DNA from: Sphaeroforma arctica JP610
Lineage: Eukaryota; Opisthokonta; Ichthyosporea; Ichthyophonida
Direction of reading: 5' to 3'
Length of the DNA: 25,312 nucleotides
Assembly (NCBI RefSeq): GCF_001186125.1
Contig: NW_014040245.1
Coordinates: 59,930-85,241, forward strand
A model generated the notes under the pieces. The model ran no database searches. It was not told the origin of the DNA and saw only the letters and a list, made by a program, of their open reading frames with translations. Positions 10,872-21,200 of this stretch are shown one piece after another; within the stretch, counting starts at the first letter, position 1, and every line of letters begins with the position of its first letter. The position numbers and the translations under genes were made by a program.

Positions 10872-11040
10872 TATTATTAGATTTGGGACATTTATCGGAC
10901 AATATAGCTGTCAACTTTTACATCATAGGATATAATCAGACACAAAAGCTTTCTACAATTGGATTTCGGCATGTATCGGACATAGATTATTAGATTTAGG
11001 ACAGTCATCGGACAAAAAAGTTGTCTATTATTAGATTTTA
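10872..11040. repeat. Degenerate promoter repeat with ATCGGACA
   Basis: Three related units at about 10872-10912, 10957-10985 and 10986-11025, plus a partial fourth. Each has a (T)GGATTT or TAGATTT block, then a GGACA-like block, then ATCGGACA. Units 1 and 3 also share a following GTTGTC/GCTGTC. Spacing varies (85 and 29 bp between starts), so this looks more like repeated binding sites or a decayed minisatellite than a fresh tandem array. Confidence 0.7.
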
Positions 11041-11206
11041 AAAAGAACATTCATTTTGGCGGGTTACCGATTTTCTCGTCTGGAGTCTGTTAAACGTGTA
11101 CTGGGGTGTACTGGGGTGTATTTGAATACATGATATACTGTACTATACTGACAAGTTCGAGTACGAGAACGTTTTGGTGGATAGCTAGCTAGCTAAGGTG
11201 GTCAAG

Positions 11207-11214
11207 TATATAAT
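11207..11214 (+). promoter_or_regulatory. Possible TATA box for FNBP4
   Basis: TATATAAT lies 54 bp upstream of the chosen ATG, which would allow a short 5' UTR. The match is good, but there is no transcript evidence. Confidence 0.35.
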
Positions 11215-11260
11215 GCCTACTTCGTGACATTCGTAGAGATTGTGTGTCCCTTCCAACATA

Positions 11261-14200
11261 ATGGCATCTGATGAAGAGCCCTCCATCTACGAATGGACCG
11301 CTCTGGTGGACGGCAACACCGGGCACTATTACTACTGGAATACATTTGACGGCAGCGTTGTGTGGCAACTGCCTGTCGATGCGAAGGGCTACAATGTATA
11401 CGTACAGGAGGAAAATGGGACTCAGGTGCTGGCCTCGATAGCACTGAAGACAGAAGGGTCCACTAATTTACACGACAGTGTATCAATAACCCCTGATGAT
11501 TCGCCACCTGGGGTCGATGCGGTAGGTGTAGGAGAAGCTACGATAGGCAATAAGAGTATAAGTACAAGTATACACACAAGTACACTTAGTTCACCAGTAC
11601 TTAGAAACGATGGCGTACAAACAGATACAGGCGCCATAGCGAAAAGTACGAAGGTGGGGCTTGGCACGACGGAGCAGAGCAGCTTCACAGGGGCTGCATC
11701 TGTGTCGAAGGGGCCTATACTGAAACGAGACCTGAAAGTTGTTGGGGATACGGATACTACACTGACTGCAAGTAATAGACTGATTAATGTGATTAGTCCA
11801 GGTAAGGCCAGTGGTGTAGACACGGCTAACCGCACACCTAAGGACGATGTTAAGGTCGCTCAGACAGTACAGAAGGGCCCTGGGTTGAAGGTGGGCGTCA
11901 CAAAGGCAGCATCAACCCAGTCGTCAGATACCTCTACGGCGTCTGGTTCTGCGCACACCCTGTCGAGCTGGCCAGTTTTAGTTCGGAATGCACAACTCAC
12001 TAGAGATATAAAGGAGGCCGCTTCACCCGCGTTGACGCCTGCAGGTGAACATACATCTGCAGATACTACCGAACCGGTACATACACCAAAACCGCATGTC
12101 ACAATCGATACTGACAATATGAAAGACACCCTCGCCGCTGTTAGTAAAGCTAAGCCAGTAGATACGGTCACCTCAATTAACAATGAGGGCACCTCTTCCA
12201 GTATATCAGATGAGTCTAAGGCGGTTGCGAAATCCGGATCGTTGTTAGGAGGGTTGGCGTCTGTGAATTATTCATCGTCGTCGGATGGGTCCGATTCAGA
12301 GCCGGAATCGGACAGTGACACAGAAAAGGACAGAATGGACTCTATGGCCACGGGCCAATGGTATAAAAATACAACCTTAGACACGAATACAAATACAAAC
12401 ACGAAAATAGAAGGACCAACAAACTCAGACTTCCAGCCAGAAAGTGAGCCAACAACCGAAAAGGAGGGGGAGGACGTGAGCGAGCATGAACCTTTCGATG
12501 CGGATAAGAAGGCTGGTGTAGACGCATCAGATGTGGGGTTAGGGTCCATGGCAGAGTGGAAGTCATGTGATGGCATGCCATCCTCTGAGGCAAACGAGCA
12601 AGCTGCACAGGACATTGCGCACATGGGCAGTGCTGTGTTGGAGGAAACTCAAAATAAGGGGGAAGATGGCTTGGGTGACCAAGAGAAAGAGGCAGGAGGT
12701 GCGGTAGTAGGTGTAGATGAAGGCGATGGGGTAGTCGTAGTAGGCGACGAATCTGCTAATGCTACACAGACTGTGGTGTCGAAGGCTTGCCCAGATCCGT
12801 CTGGAGATGATGAGAGTGCAAATGTAGAGAAAGATGGGGAAATGAAGGTGGGCATAGATACGGTTGATGATTCAGATTTAGAAGAAGGCCACTGTAAGGC
12901 TGTGACCATGGCAACAGCGACAAACATAAAGCCGGTGACAGTAGAGTGCATAGATGTCGATGGCGATGGCATGACCAATGCAGCTACGTCGGCCGTAGTG
13001 TCTACTGTCTGTAGTACCACACAGGTATTGGATGATGATAGTACAATTGGTGTGCGTGATGACGAAACTCTGAGCGTCGAAGCACGAGTTAGCGGTAAAA
13101 GAAGTGCCTCAACAGTCGAGCAAGATGACGTGATTTTGAGAGGAGACACCCGTGAGACCGGCAAATGGACCGAACTCTCCGTTGCGGGTACGGCTATGGA
13201 GGCCAAGGCGCCGTCGGGTGTGGGAGTGAAAGCGGGTTTTAGGGTGAAACGGGCGAGGATTAATCTCCAAGCGAATCCGCTGGAGGTGGAAGAGGATGTA
13301 CAGAACAGTGCAACCTCCGAACAGGATGGCACGGGAGCTGCTATTGTCCCTGATGTTGTGAAGGTGTGTGGTCTTGTGTATTAGGAGACGGTCGCTCAAT
13401 TGTGCTGCGGCGTCTGTAGTGATCTTGGTTCGTTCACAATCACTTCAGCTAGATTTCCGAGCAAATGTTCTGATCTTAGGTACCGATCGATATACTGAGC
13501 CTGCACACGAAATCGGCGTTGCTTTCAAATTATTCGGATGCGCTATCGCGGGCACGCATACAGACCTATGTCGAGTTGCGAATGAAATAGTAGTTTAACA
13601 CTCTTTATTTTGAACACAGCCGATGAGTGTCACCGATAAAGTGGCACAGTTTTTGGCGCATATAACGGAAATTGCTCAAAGATCTGATGAAAGGTTTGAG
13701 AAGGAGAGGACTACTGTCACTACCACCACAGACTTGGCCACTCTTTTGACTAACAAGTTCTCAGCCCTGGGTTACAGTATAGCCGACCCATCAGCAATAC
13801 CTGTAATGGCCGTCGAGGTAAGTATCTACACATGTACGTGGGTATATATACCGACACGCTTGATATATCCCTCTCAGGCATGAGAATTCTATGACAAACA
13901 GCTACAAATACTATGGAGTCACGACGAGCAAGTGGATTTTCCATGACTAACCTGGTAGTATAGGAGACGTATAGTAGTGTGTAGGGTGCGGTAGAGCAAA
14001 ACCCCCTTGTTTCGAGAGTTGTCTGAAGTCGAAGCATCTCTGTATTGCCTATCTGTAATACAGCGAAGGTGAATACTTTATCTTCATGAGTGCAGAATTT
14101 TTAGGTGCTTGTGATACTTCTGCTTGTCTGGCTGTTGCACACTAAGCACCTGTTATTTAGAGGTCACGCATGATCTTCTATCGAATCGTATCTACAGCGG

Positions 14201-16466
14201 TTTAATCCTATGCGTCTTGCACATATGTCATATATATATATATATATGTGTGTGTGTGTATAATGGCTCGTAATTAAATTTTCTTTCTTCAGAAATGGTC
14301 AAAGGCGTATTCATTTTATTTTGATGTCTCGTTCCCTCAGTTACGCACGCGGTGGCTGGATTGGTCCGCAGGAGAAATTTCGACCGAGTACTTCATCTCA
14401 AAGATCAAGGAGCACGCTCAGACACTCAAAGTGCACGAGCAATCCGACCTCCCCAACTCTTGGAAATGTGTGTGGAATCAGGAGAGGAATGCATATGAGT
14501 ATGAGAATCAGGTGTGTTTCTTGATTTCGACCGAGGACACATGCGCGCATTAAGTGGCTGAATAGCAAATTTGAAGAGAAGAATATCTCATATGTTTCGG
14601 GGGATATATAGTAGGTGTAATCATGTACTCGACGTCGGCTACTTTGGTGCTGTCTCCTTTTTTGTGTGATGTACAGCTTTTCCTGAATCCACGTCTGAGT
14701 AGTCTGTGAGCATTTATCTTTTCAAACCAGCGGCTCCCACGCGCACTTTTAACTATTCTTGTGCCCTGTGTCTTTTTGGCCCTCTGTGGTATGAAATGCA
14801 ATCGCGAATCTACTATTACTTCGTTAGATAGTATGCATAAATCTGACTCGAGCTCAATATAACTTGTCATTTACATACAGTTGCATATAAATATCGTTTG
14901 ATAGCGGCAATGCATATTTATAGTCGATTGACCTTCACTCCTCCCACACAGGTCATCGGCGAATTGTCAGACATGCACCCTTCCTACCACCAAGTCACAA
15001 CAGTTTACAAACCTGCAGAAACCCATTTACCAGGCGATACACATACACACACACAACCTCCCGAGCCTAACGAGCCTGTCCGGGCCCCACCTGAGCCAGC
15101 GTCACCAGGTTCACATTCCCCGCCTCCTCCTCCTCCCCCTCCCCCCTCGGATGACGCACACGCACCACCACTGCCACCGTATGCACCGGATTCAGTGACG
15201 GTGAATGCACCTACATTGTATGTCAGCGATGCAAACTCCCATGCTGATCCTCCTGTACCGGTATGTGGTGATATTGTACCAATTGCTTGTGCTGTATCTG
15301 GGTGGCTCTTATAGCAACTAATTTGGTCATGATTGTGTGCGTATGTTGATTGACGTGTGGCTGTTAATATGAAGTTAGAATCGACCGGCGCAACGTCCGC
15401 GTGTACTGTTGTGTGCTGGGTGCGTATGTTGATTGACGTGTGGCTGTTAATATGAAGTTAGAATCGACCGGCGCAACGTCCGCGTGTACTGTTGTGTGCT
15501 GGGTGCGTATGTTGATTGACGTGTGGCTGTTAATATGAAGTTAGAATCGACCGGCGCAACGTCCGCGTGTACTGTTGTGTGCTGGGGCATGTCAATTTGC
15601 TACTGAATGAAATGTGGTACTTGCTTTATGTCATACTTGTATGGGTGGAGAACATGTGCTGCGTTGTGACACACAGACGCATCCTGTAGCTACGGAGGCT
15701 CAGCATAGTCTACGCACGTTTACATTTCCGGAAAGGTTTATTCGAAATGGCAAGTCTGGCCGAGATCAGACAACGTTTCTCTTCCGACCTTTCGCCATGC
15801 CTGTGTAAATCTCGTGTATTGCAGTTCGTGACGTGATGATCATTACGATATTGCATGCCGACAGCCAATGTTCTGCGAACGACATATAAATCCGTTATAT
15901 TCTAGGCCACTATTGTTGTAAGCACGACTGGTAATGAATGTCTCACCATCATACAGACAGTGGGATTCCTGTACGAAGGTGTAAATCTGAGCGCTTTAGA
16001 TCTGGAGTCTTATGATCGTACCTCAGATGTGCCCTCGCATCCCAATTCCGGTACCAATTCCGGGCTGAGTGGTAAGCGGAGCCCCATTGCTGGATCACCT
16101 CAGAAGAAAAAGAAGAAAAAAGGCCCTACGAAGAAGGTATGTATGCTGTTCGTTGTTGTCGCGTTCCAGGAATGCTGCGCTGCTACGAAGACAGATTTCT
16201 TTTCCGGATGTGTGCTACGAATTAAATTTATATTCGTCTCCCGACTACTTTGTGATTTTGGGCTAAAACTGCCAACCTATATACACCTCACAATGTCCCT
16301 GTTCTATCTTCTTTTGCATTATTTGTCCGCTTGGAATTTTCTAGGTAAGTAAGATGTTTGGGAAATGGGCTGCTGCAAATGTAGAGATGGAAGAAAGCTC
16401 ACTTCCAGGCAGTGACGAAGATGTGCCACTGACGGGTGAGCAATGGGCAGCGCAACAGAGCGAAAG
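11261..16466 (+). CDS. FNBP4: FNBP4-like WW-domain protein (6 exons, 3' end open)
   Basis: Formin-binding protein 4 family, a nuclear proline-rich/WW scaffold. Exons: 11261-13363, 13620-13817, 14341-14511, 14952-15260, 15957-16136 and 16345-16466, giving 1027 aa plus two bases. The first five introns are phase 0, the sixth phase 2. WW1 covers residues 10-38 (W12, Y23-Y25, W35, P38; GHYYYWNTFDGSVVWQLP). Residues 60-700 are disordered and acidic, with SSSSDGSDSEPESDSD and a basic RVKRARINL near 660. A family-typical block follows (LRTRWLDWSAGEISTEYFIS), then a second, degenerate WW (807-834), nine prolines (881-889), a lysine cluster (QKKKKKKGPTKK) and KMFGKWAAANVEME. Human FNBP4 is about 1017 aa, so only a short last exon is missing. 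ATG 11261 was chosen because no upstream ATG lies in frame. A weak candidate last exon starts at 16779 (R-MGNIPDDRVKFVDT, stop at 16837-16839). Confidence 0.88.
14230..14259. repeat. (TA)n(TG)n microsatellite in FNBP4 intron 2
   Basis: A short TA then TG run, inside the intron between exons 2 and 3. Confidence 0.9.
15337..15586. repeat. 83-bp tandem repeat, three copies, in FNBP4 intron 4
   Basis: GTGCGTATGTTGATTGACG begins at 15337, 15420 and 15503, an exact 83-bp period. By eye the three copies show no differences, which indicates a recent expansion or active homogenisation. It lies wholly within the intron between exons 4 and 5. Confidence 0.96.
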
Positions 16467-18234
16467 GTATATATTTGATCCTCTTATAACCCGTTGTGTT
16501 TTCTACGTATACACCATTTATGTGCGTGGAATCTCGGACTGTGTATATGAATAAGTATCACAGATACTTGTACAAATCGACGTACTTCTCGCTGATGATA
16601 CCTTTGAACTATCCTGCATACTTTTGTGTGGCGGGGGGTTGGAGTCGTCTGAAAAGTGATGGGCGCATACAAATGGCAGTCTTTGGCTCATAACTAGCCG
16701 GCCCACCGAAGTGCTCTATCGTGTACTGTTCGAGTGTATTACATGTTGCACCTATATTGGTGGTTTTTCGTGGGAGTGCAGAATGGGAAACATCCCAGAT
16801 GATCGTGTGAAGTTTGTAGACACGGTATTGGCTCTTATCTAATCACCTATGGCGCACTTATTCCGATTGTAATGCTGATCTCCGTGAGATATCAATACGC
16901 ATACAAAAAAAATCCTATGTCGACATCGAATTTCAGACCTTGATCTTACAGTTGGATTCAATTCTAGGAATTGAACCAAATTCTATGGGTTTCATCATTT
17001 TGCATATCCATCTGCTATTTTCCCAGATCATCGAGTCTCAATTCCATGCTAATTTCGAATCAAGTATTCATTGTCGTTCCATTTTTTTTGTTGATCACTC
17101 GAGCTCGCGTTATGTTCTAGCATACACTTCCATACTCACTCGCACGATCTCTAATTCTAAATTGCGTGCAAACCAGTGCTAGCGCTAAGTGGAATCCGAA
17201 CTTCGCCCCCGTGGGAGCTGGCCGCAATCGTCCACGGTAACCCTACCAGTGGCTAGTAATAAGCAATAATTATACCTATAGATGGTTTCTGAAGCAGCGA
17301 TGTGGCTAACTGAAAAACTGATCGAGGATCTGCTGCCTCTACACCGCTCGGCGCATCGCTCAAGGGAGTGCGCTATAGTGTGGTGATTATGGATTGTGTG
17401 CAAGTCCCGCGAGGTCGGCAGGTCAGCTCGCACCAGACCTTAGTCGCCTTTCTACTTCACATATATGGTAGTAGTAGGTGAAGGGACTTGACAATGCGGA
17501 TTTAAGAGGAGAACGGCTCGAAGGTTCTAAACTCCGCCACATTCTTTGCTTTGCCCTGAGTGGTGTATGATTAGGCCCAGAGTCGTCGAAACTCGAAGTG
17601 GTGCTCATATCCGATGCTATTTGTCATGTTGGGGCTGACTTATACATATACGATGCGGCATATACTTTCCTGTTGCCCATATTGACACCAAGACGATCAT
17701 TTCATCTCGCATTTGCCCGTGAATGAATGCGCCTTCCAGAGGCTGAAGCTATGTATAGCCTGACGGCCATCAGCAACCTACGAAATATGTATCCACGAGA
17801 CCGCGTGTCTCGTGAAGCTGCTAATTTTTGTCACTTCTGGCGAGCTACTGAACCGAGCTACTTCAGGTAGCCCTCACTTTTGGCGAGCTACTGAACCGAG
17901 CTACTTCAGGTAGCCCTCACTCCAGCGCATTGTGACAAACATGCTGACTATGCGAGCCACAACTTTTGCATGTATACCGTTGGTGGCAATGGAGCTTTCT
18001 TGTCACTTGCGAGATCTTTCACTCGATCCGTACATGTGCAGAATAACCCGCGTACATCACGTGTACAATTGGCGATCGATCACAGAAGCTCTCTCCTATA
18101 CCACATTCACCAATCATGGGGCGTTCAGTTGTTTGAGAACGCGTAGTTTCCACACCTCGCGCAGGTGCAAGCAGTAGAACCCTGCACAAAAGCACCAGCA
18201 CGGGTTATTGTCCTATTCTTTACAGAGATGGATG
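16467..18234. other. Convergent intergenic region FNBP4 / golgin
   Basis: Must contain the FNBP4 last exon and both 3' UTRs, but I could not fix the exon. A short inverted repeat occurs near 16950-16979 (TTGGATTCAATTC...GGAATTGAACCAA). No independent gene is recognisable; open frames reach about 80 codons without domain signal. Confidence 0.55.
17832..17921. repeat. 43-bp direct repeat, two copies, with hairpin
   Basis: CACTTYTGGCGAGCTACTG starts at 17832 and 17875 and both units continue to TAGCCCT. Only one base differs by eye. Each unit can fold by pairing GCTACTGAA with TTCAGGTAGC (one bulge). Confidence 0.9.
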
Positions 18235-21200
18235 TCACGTAAACCACTTCTTAACGGCCTGTCCGTGTTGTAACCGAAGCCCCTCGTTGACAGATTTCAT
18301 CACGGCCGCCGTTTCGTCTGGGTCGCACTGGAGTACCATGCAGATGGCCTGCGCGAGATGCTGTGTGATTGTGCAGGTTAAATGTGTATTTGTAGTGATT
18401 AATAAGCGATTTAGAGCTCAATTCACGCCCTGGGTATTAAGTCTGTGAAAGGGACAAAATTGCCAGATAGTTGTAGCGTTGTACATTTTCCTGCCGCCAG
18501 ACTGAGTAACAACGTGGAACCATTCCATACAGAAGGGCGAACGAGAACACTACAGAATCTCATCACAAAGTTGAATAGTCGTTCTGCCAACTCTACGCTT
18601 CAATTATGTGACACGACACGCACAAAAATCACATTCTGGCACAGACGAAAATAAGGATATATAAATGCAGATAATGACGCACACCTCTTTTCCAGTCGTG
18701 GCACTGAAGTACTTGACTACTATGTTCTTCAAATACTCTATATTTACGTTTTCTCGTTTGTCTTGCCGTTCGATGGCCTTGAGTTTTCTTTCCAAACCCT
18801 GCAATTGGTACAACGAGAAATCGGGAAACATCGTCATTAGCAGCGTGTACGTCCATGCAACTTGAAAATCGTAATACATGTTCGGCCGTTCGCAGCACAG
18901 AGGCAAAATAGCTTACATCAAGTCGTTTCTATAGTAGACCGTGAATGGTTAAGTTAGAATATACAGCTGATTGTTTTTATATCTACCATCTGTTACAAAA
19001 GTAAAGTCTTCTCCGACCCCAACATTGTTTCTCTGAGCCTCGCCAAGCGCATTGGTCTGGTCAAACCCCAACGAGTACTATTGCCGCTTCAAGCAATAGA
19101 AATACCTCATTGGTATTAAGGCTCCGAGAAACAATCGTGGGGTCATTGCTACGAACAACTCACACCTCAAGGATAGTTACAGAATTTTGCACTCCATCTC
19201 GAAATATCATTTTATACATAGTCCGCGTAAACGAACAGAAAGACAAAAGTACCTTAATAACCCCCTTGGGATTTGAACTACTCTCCTCCGACCCCACAAT
19301 TGTTTCTCGAAGCCTCGCCAAGCGAATTGGACTGGTCAAACCCCAACGAATACTACTGCCGCTTCAAGCGGCAGAAATATTCATTGGGACCTGACTGGTT
19401 CAATACGCCTGGCGAGGCTCCGAGAAACCACCTTGGGTTCATTGCTACGAACAACTCACACCTCAAGGATAGCTACAGATTTTGCACGCAATCTCGAAAT
19501 ATCATTTTACACATAGTCCGCGTAAACGAACAGAAAGACAAATGTACCTCAATAACCCCCTTGGGATTTGAACTACTCTCTTCCGACCCTACAATTGTTT
19601 CTCGAAGCCTCGCCAAGCGAATTGGACTGGTCAAACCCCAACGAATACTACTGCCGCTCCAAAGCGGTAGAAATACTCATTGGGATTTGACTATTGGTTC
19701 AATGTGCCTGGCGAGGCTCCGAGAAACAATCGTGTGGCCATTGCTACGAACAACTCACACCTCAAGGATAGGTACAGAATTTTACACGCCATCTCTAGAT
19801 CTCATTTTACACATAGTCCATACCAACAAACAAACAATCAAACACACCTCAATCAACTCCTTGAGATTCAAATTACTCTCCTCCGCTTCCCTCAATTTTT
19901 CATTGAGCTTCGACTTCTCTTTGAGCATGACGCGCAACTCCCTATCACGCGCTATACCCCACTGCCGGTACACTAGCAATGAACCATCGCCACCACCCTG
20001 AGCACCCTCGGCGTCTGACGCCATGTCGGAGACGGTGCCGCTGTTGCTTCGCACTTGGTCGGGAGTGGGGATGCGTGATAGCCGCTCTGAGGTTGAAAAC
20101 AGCGGTTGTTGTGAATAGCTGGGTGTTAGATGTGCATCAGCATTTGTGAGAACAAAGGTCTGATTTCTGCCAGCGTGTGCATACGTGAAGGCCTAACAAG
20201 GCTCGGAAGTTGCATTGGCGTATAGTGTAAACGAGGTGCTGAGTGTACAGTATCGTGAATGATGAGCGCGATTTGTATGTGTGTGGGGTGCATCAGTCGT
20301 TGAAACCTATTCATTCCATAGATGTGCATGCATAGCGAATAATAATAAAATTGATCGTATTGGCCATAGACGAACTCGACTGGTCCTAACAGAACAACAC
20401 CATCGCTCAGCATACAAAAAGACCTCGACCAGTTTTTAAAACGCAGTCTCATCTAAACATAAGCACCTTATGGGCAACAGCTGGTCTAAAGCATCGAACC
20501 ACGTACTGGTCCTATACTGCATACACGTGCTTGGTCAAGGCACCCAGGACACGGTGTACACGACCCGAAGTATTCGCACATGCCCTTACCTATACACCGC
20601 GCCCCTATTATTACCTGAGCTGGCTTGCCTGTTGCAGCTGTCACTCCGTCGCAACGCCTTCGCTTCGCGCAGTTCCCGCTCCTTCTCCTCGACAATGGAG
20701 AGTGTGCGTTGCTGATAATCCAACATCTGCTGCTTATACACCTCCCTGTCCCGTATACGTATGCGTTCTAGCTCGGTCTTGTCGCCCAGCAGTGTCTCAC
20801 AATGTTTCTGTAGCTCCGCTTGGGTGTACAGTGCACTCGCCAGTTCCTGCTCTAACATGTGTATCTGAAGCCATAGAGAGGTAAGGAGATGGGAATGGCG
20901 TGGACGCTTTGAGTTCGATTTAGGATGTTTAGGGCTGGGGATTGAGTTTGATGTCTGTAGCTTTCCTGGGAGTGTGCAGTGCACTCGTTATGTCCTCTTT
21001 TATTTTGCTAATGTGGATGAAATAGTTGAGAAATGCATATACTTTGAGTTTGTCCTGTTGGCCTGATAACTGCAACTGTGAATGTGCATACTTCATTTTA
21101 CATCCGGCCAAAGAAACTATGACAAAAGTATGGCACAGACTAACAGTAAAACAGAGTATCGCCCATCAATATGTAGAAGTTGAATGTTGGATCGCGGGCA

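Larger units (their letters stand above)
10598..11260. promoter_or_regulatory. Divergent promoter region STRAP / FNBP4
   Basis: These 663 bp separate the STRAP ATG (minus) from the FNBP4 ATG (plus). It should therefore hold both promoters and 5' UTRs. It contains a GC-rich double motif at 10814-10853, three degenerate copies of a GGACA-containing repeat at 10872-11040, a doubled GTACTGGGGTGT near 11098-11119, and a TATA-like site near FNBP4. No coding sequence is supported. Confidence 0.7.

Noticed and set aside
11240-11260. Upstream extension of FNBP4 (MCVPSNI-)
   Set aside because: It would start at TTG, not ATG. The ATG at 11261 begins MASDEEP just before the WW domain.
12649-13332. 227-codon minus-strand frame, with others opposite FNBP4 exon 1
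   Set aside because: Shadow of the long plus-strand exon. Its Ser/Thr/Val-rich sequence is what the reverse of the acidic disordered region gives.
19265-19290. GTTCAAATCCC on the minus strand, like a tRNA B box
   Set aside because: No A box or cloverleaf at the right distance. The sequence is a diverged copy of golgin exon 9 coding sequence.
19273-20001. 242-codon plus-strand open frame
   Set aside because: It runs through the foldback tandem array and then antisense to golgin exon 9, whose frame joins neatly with its neighbours and the GRIP domain.
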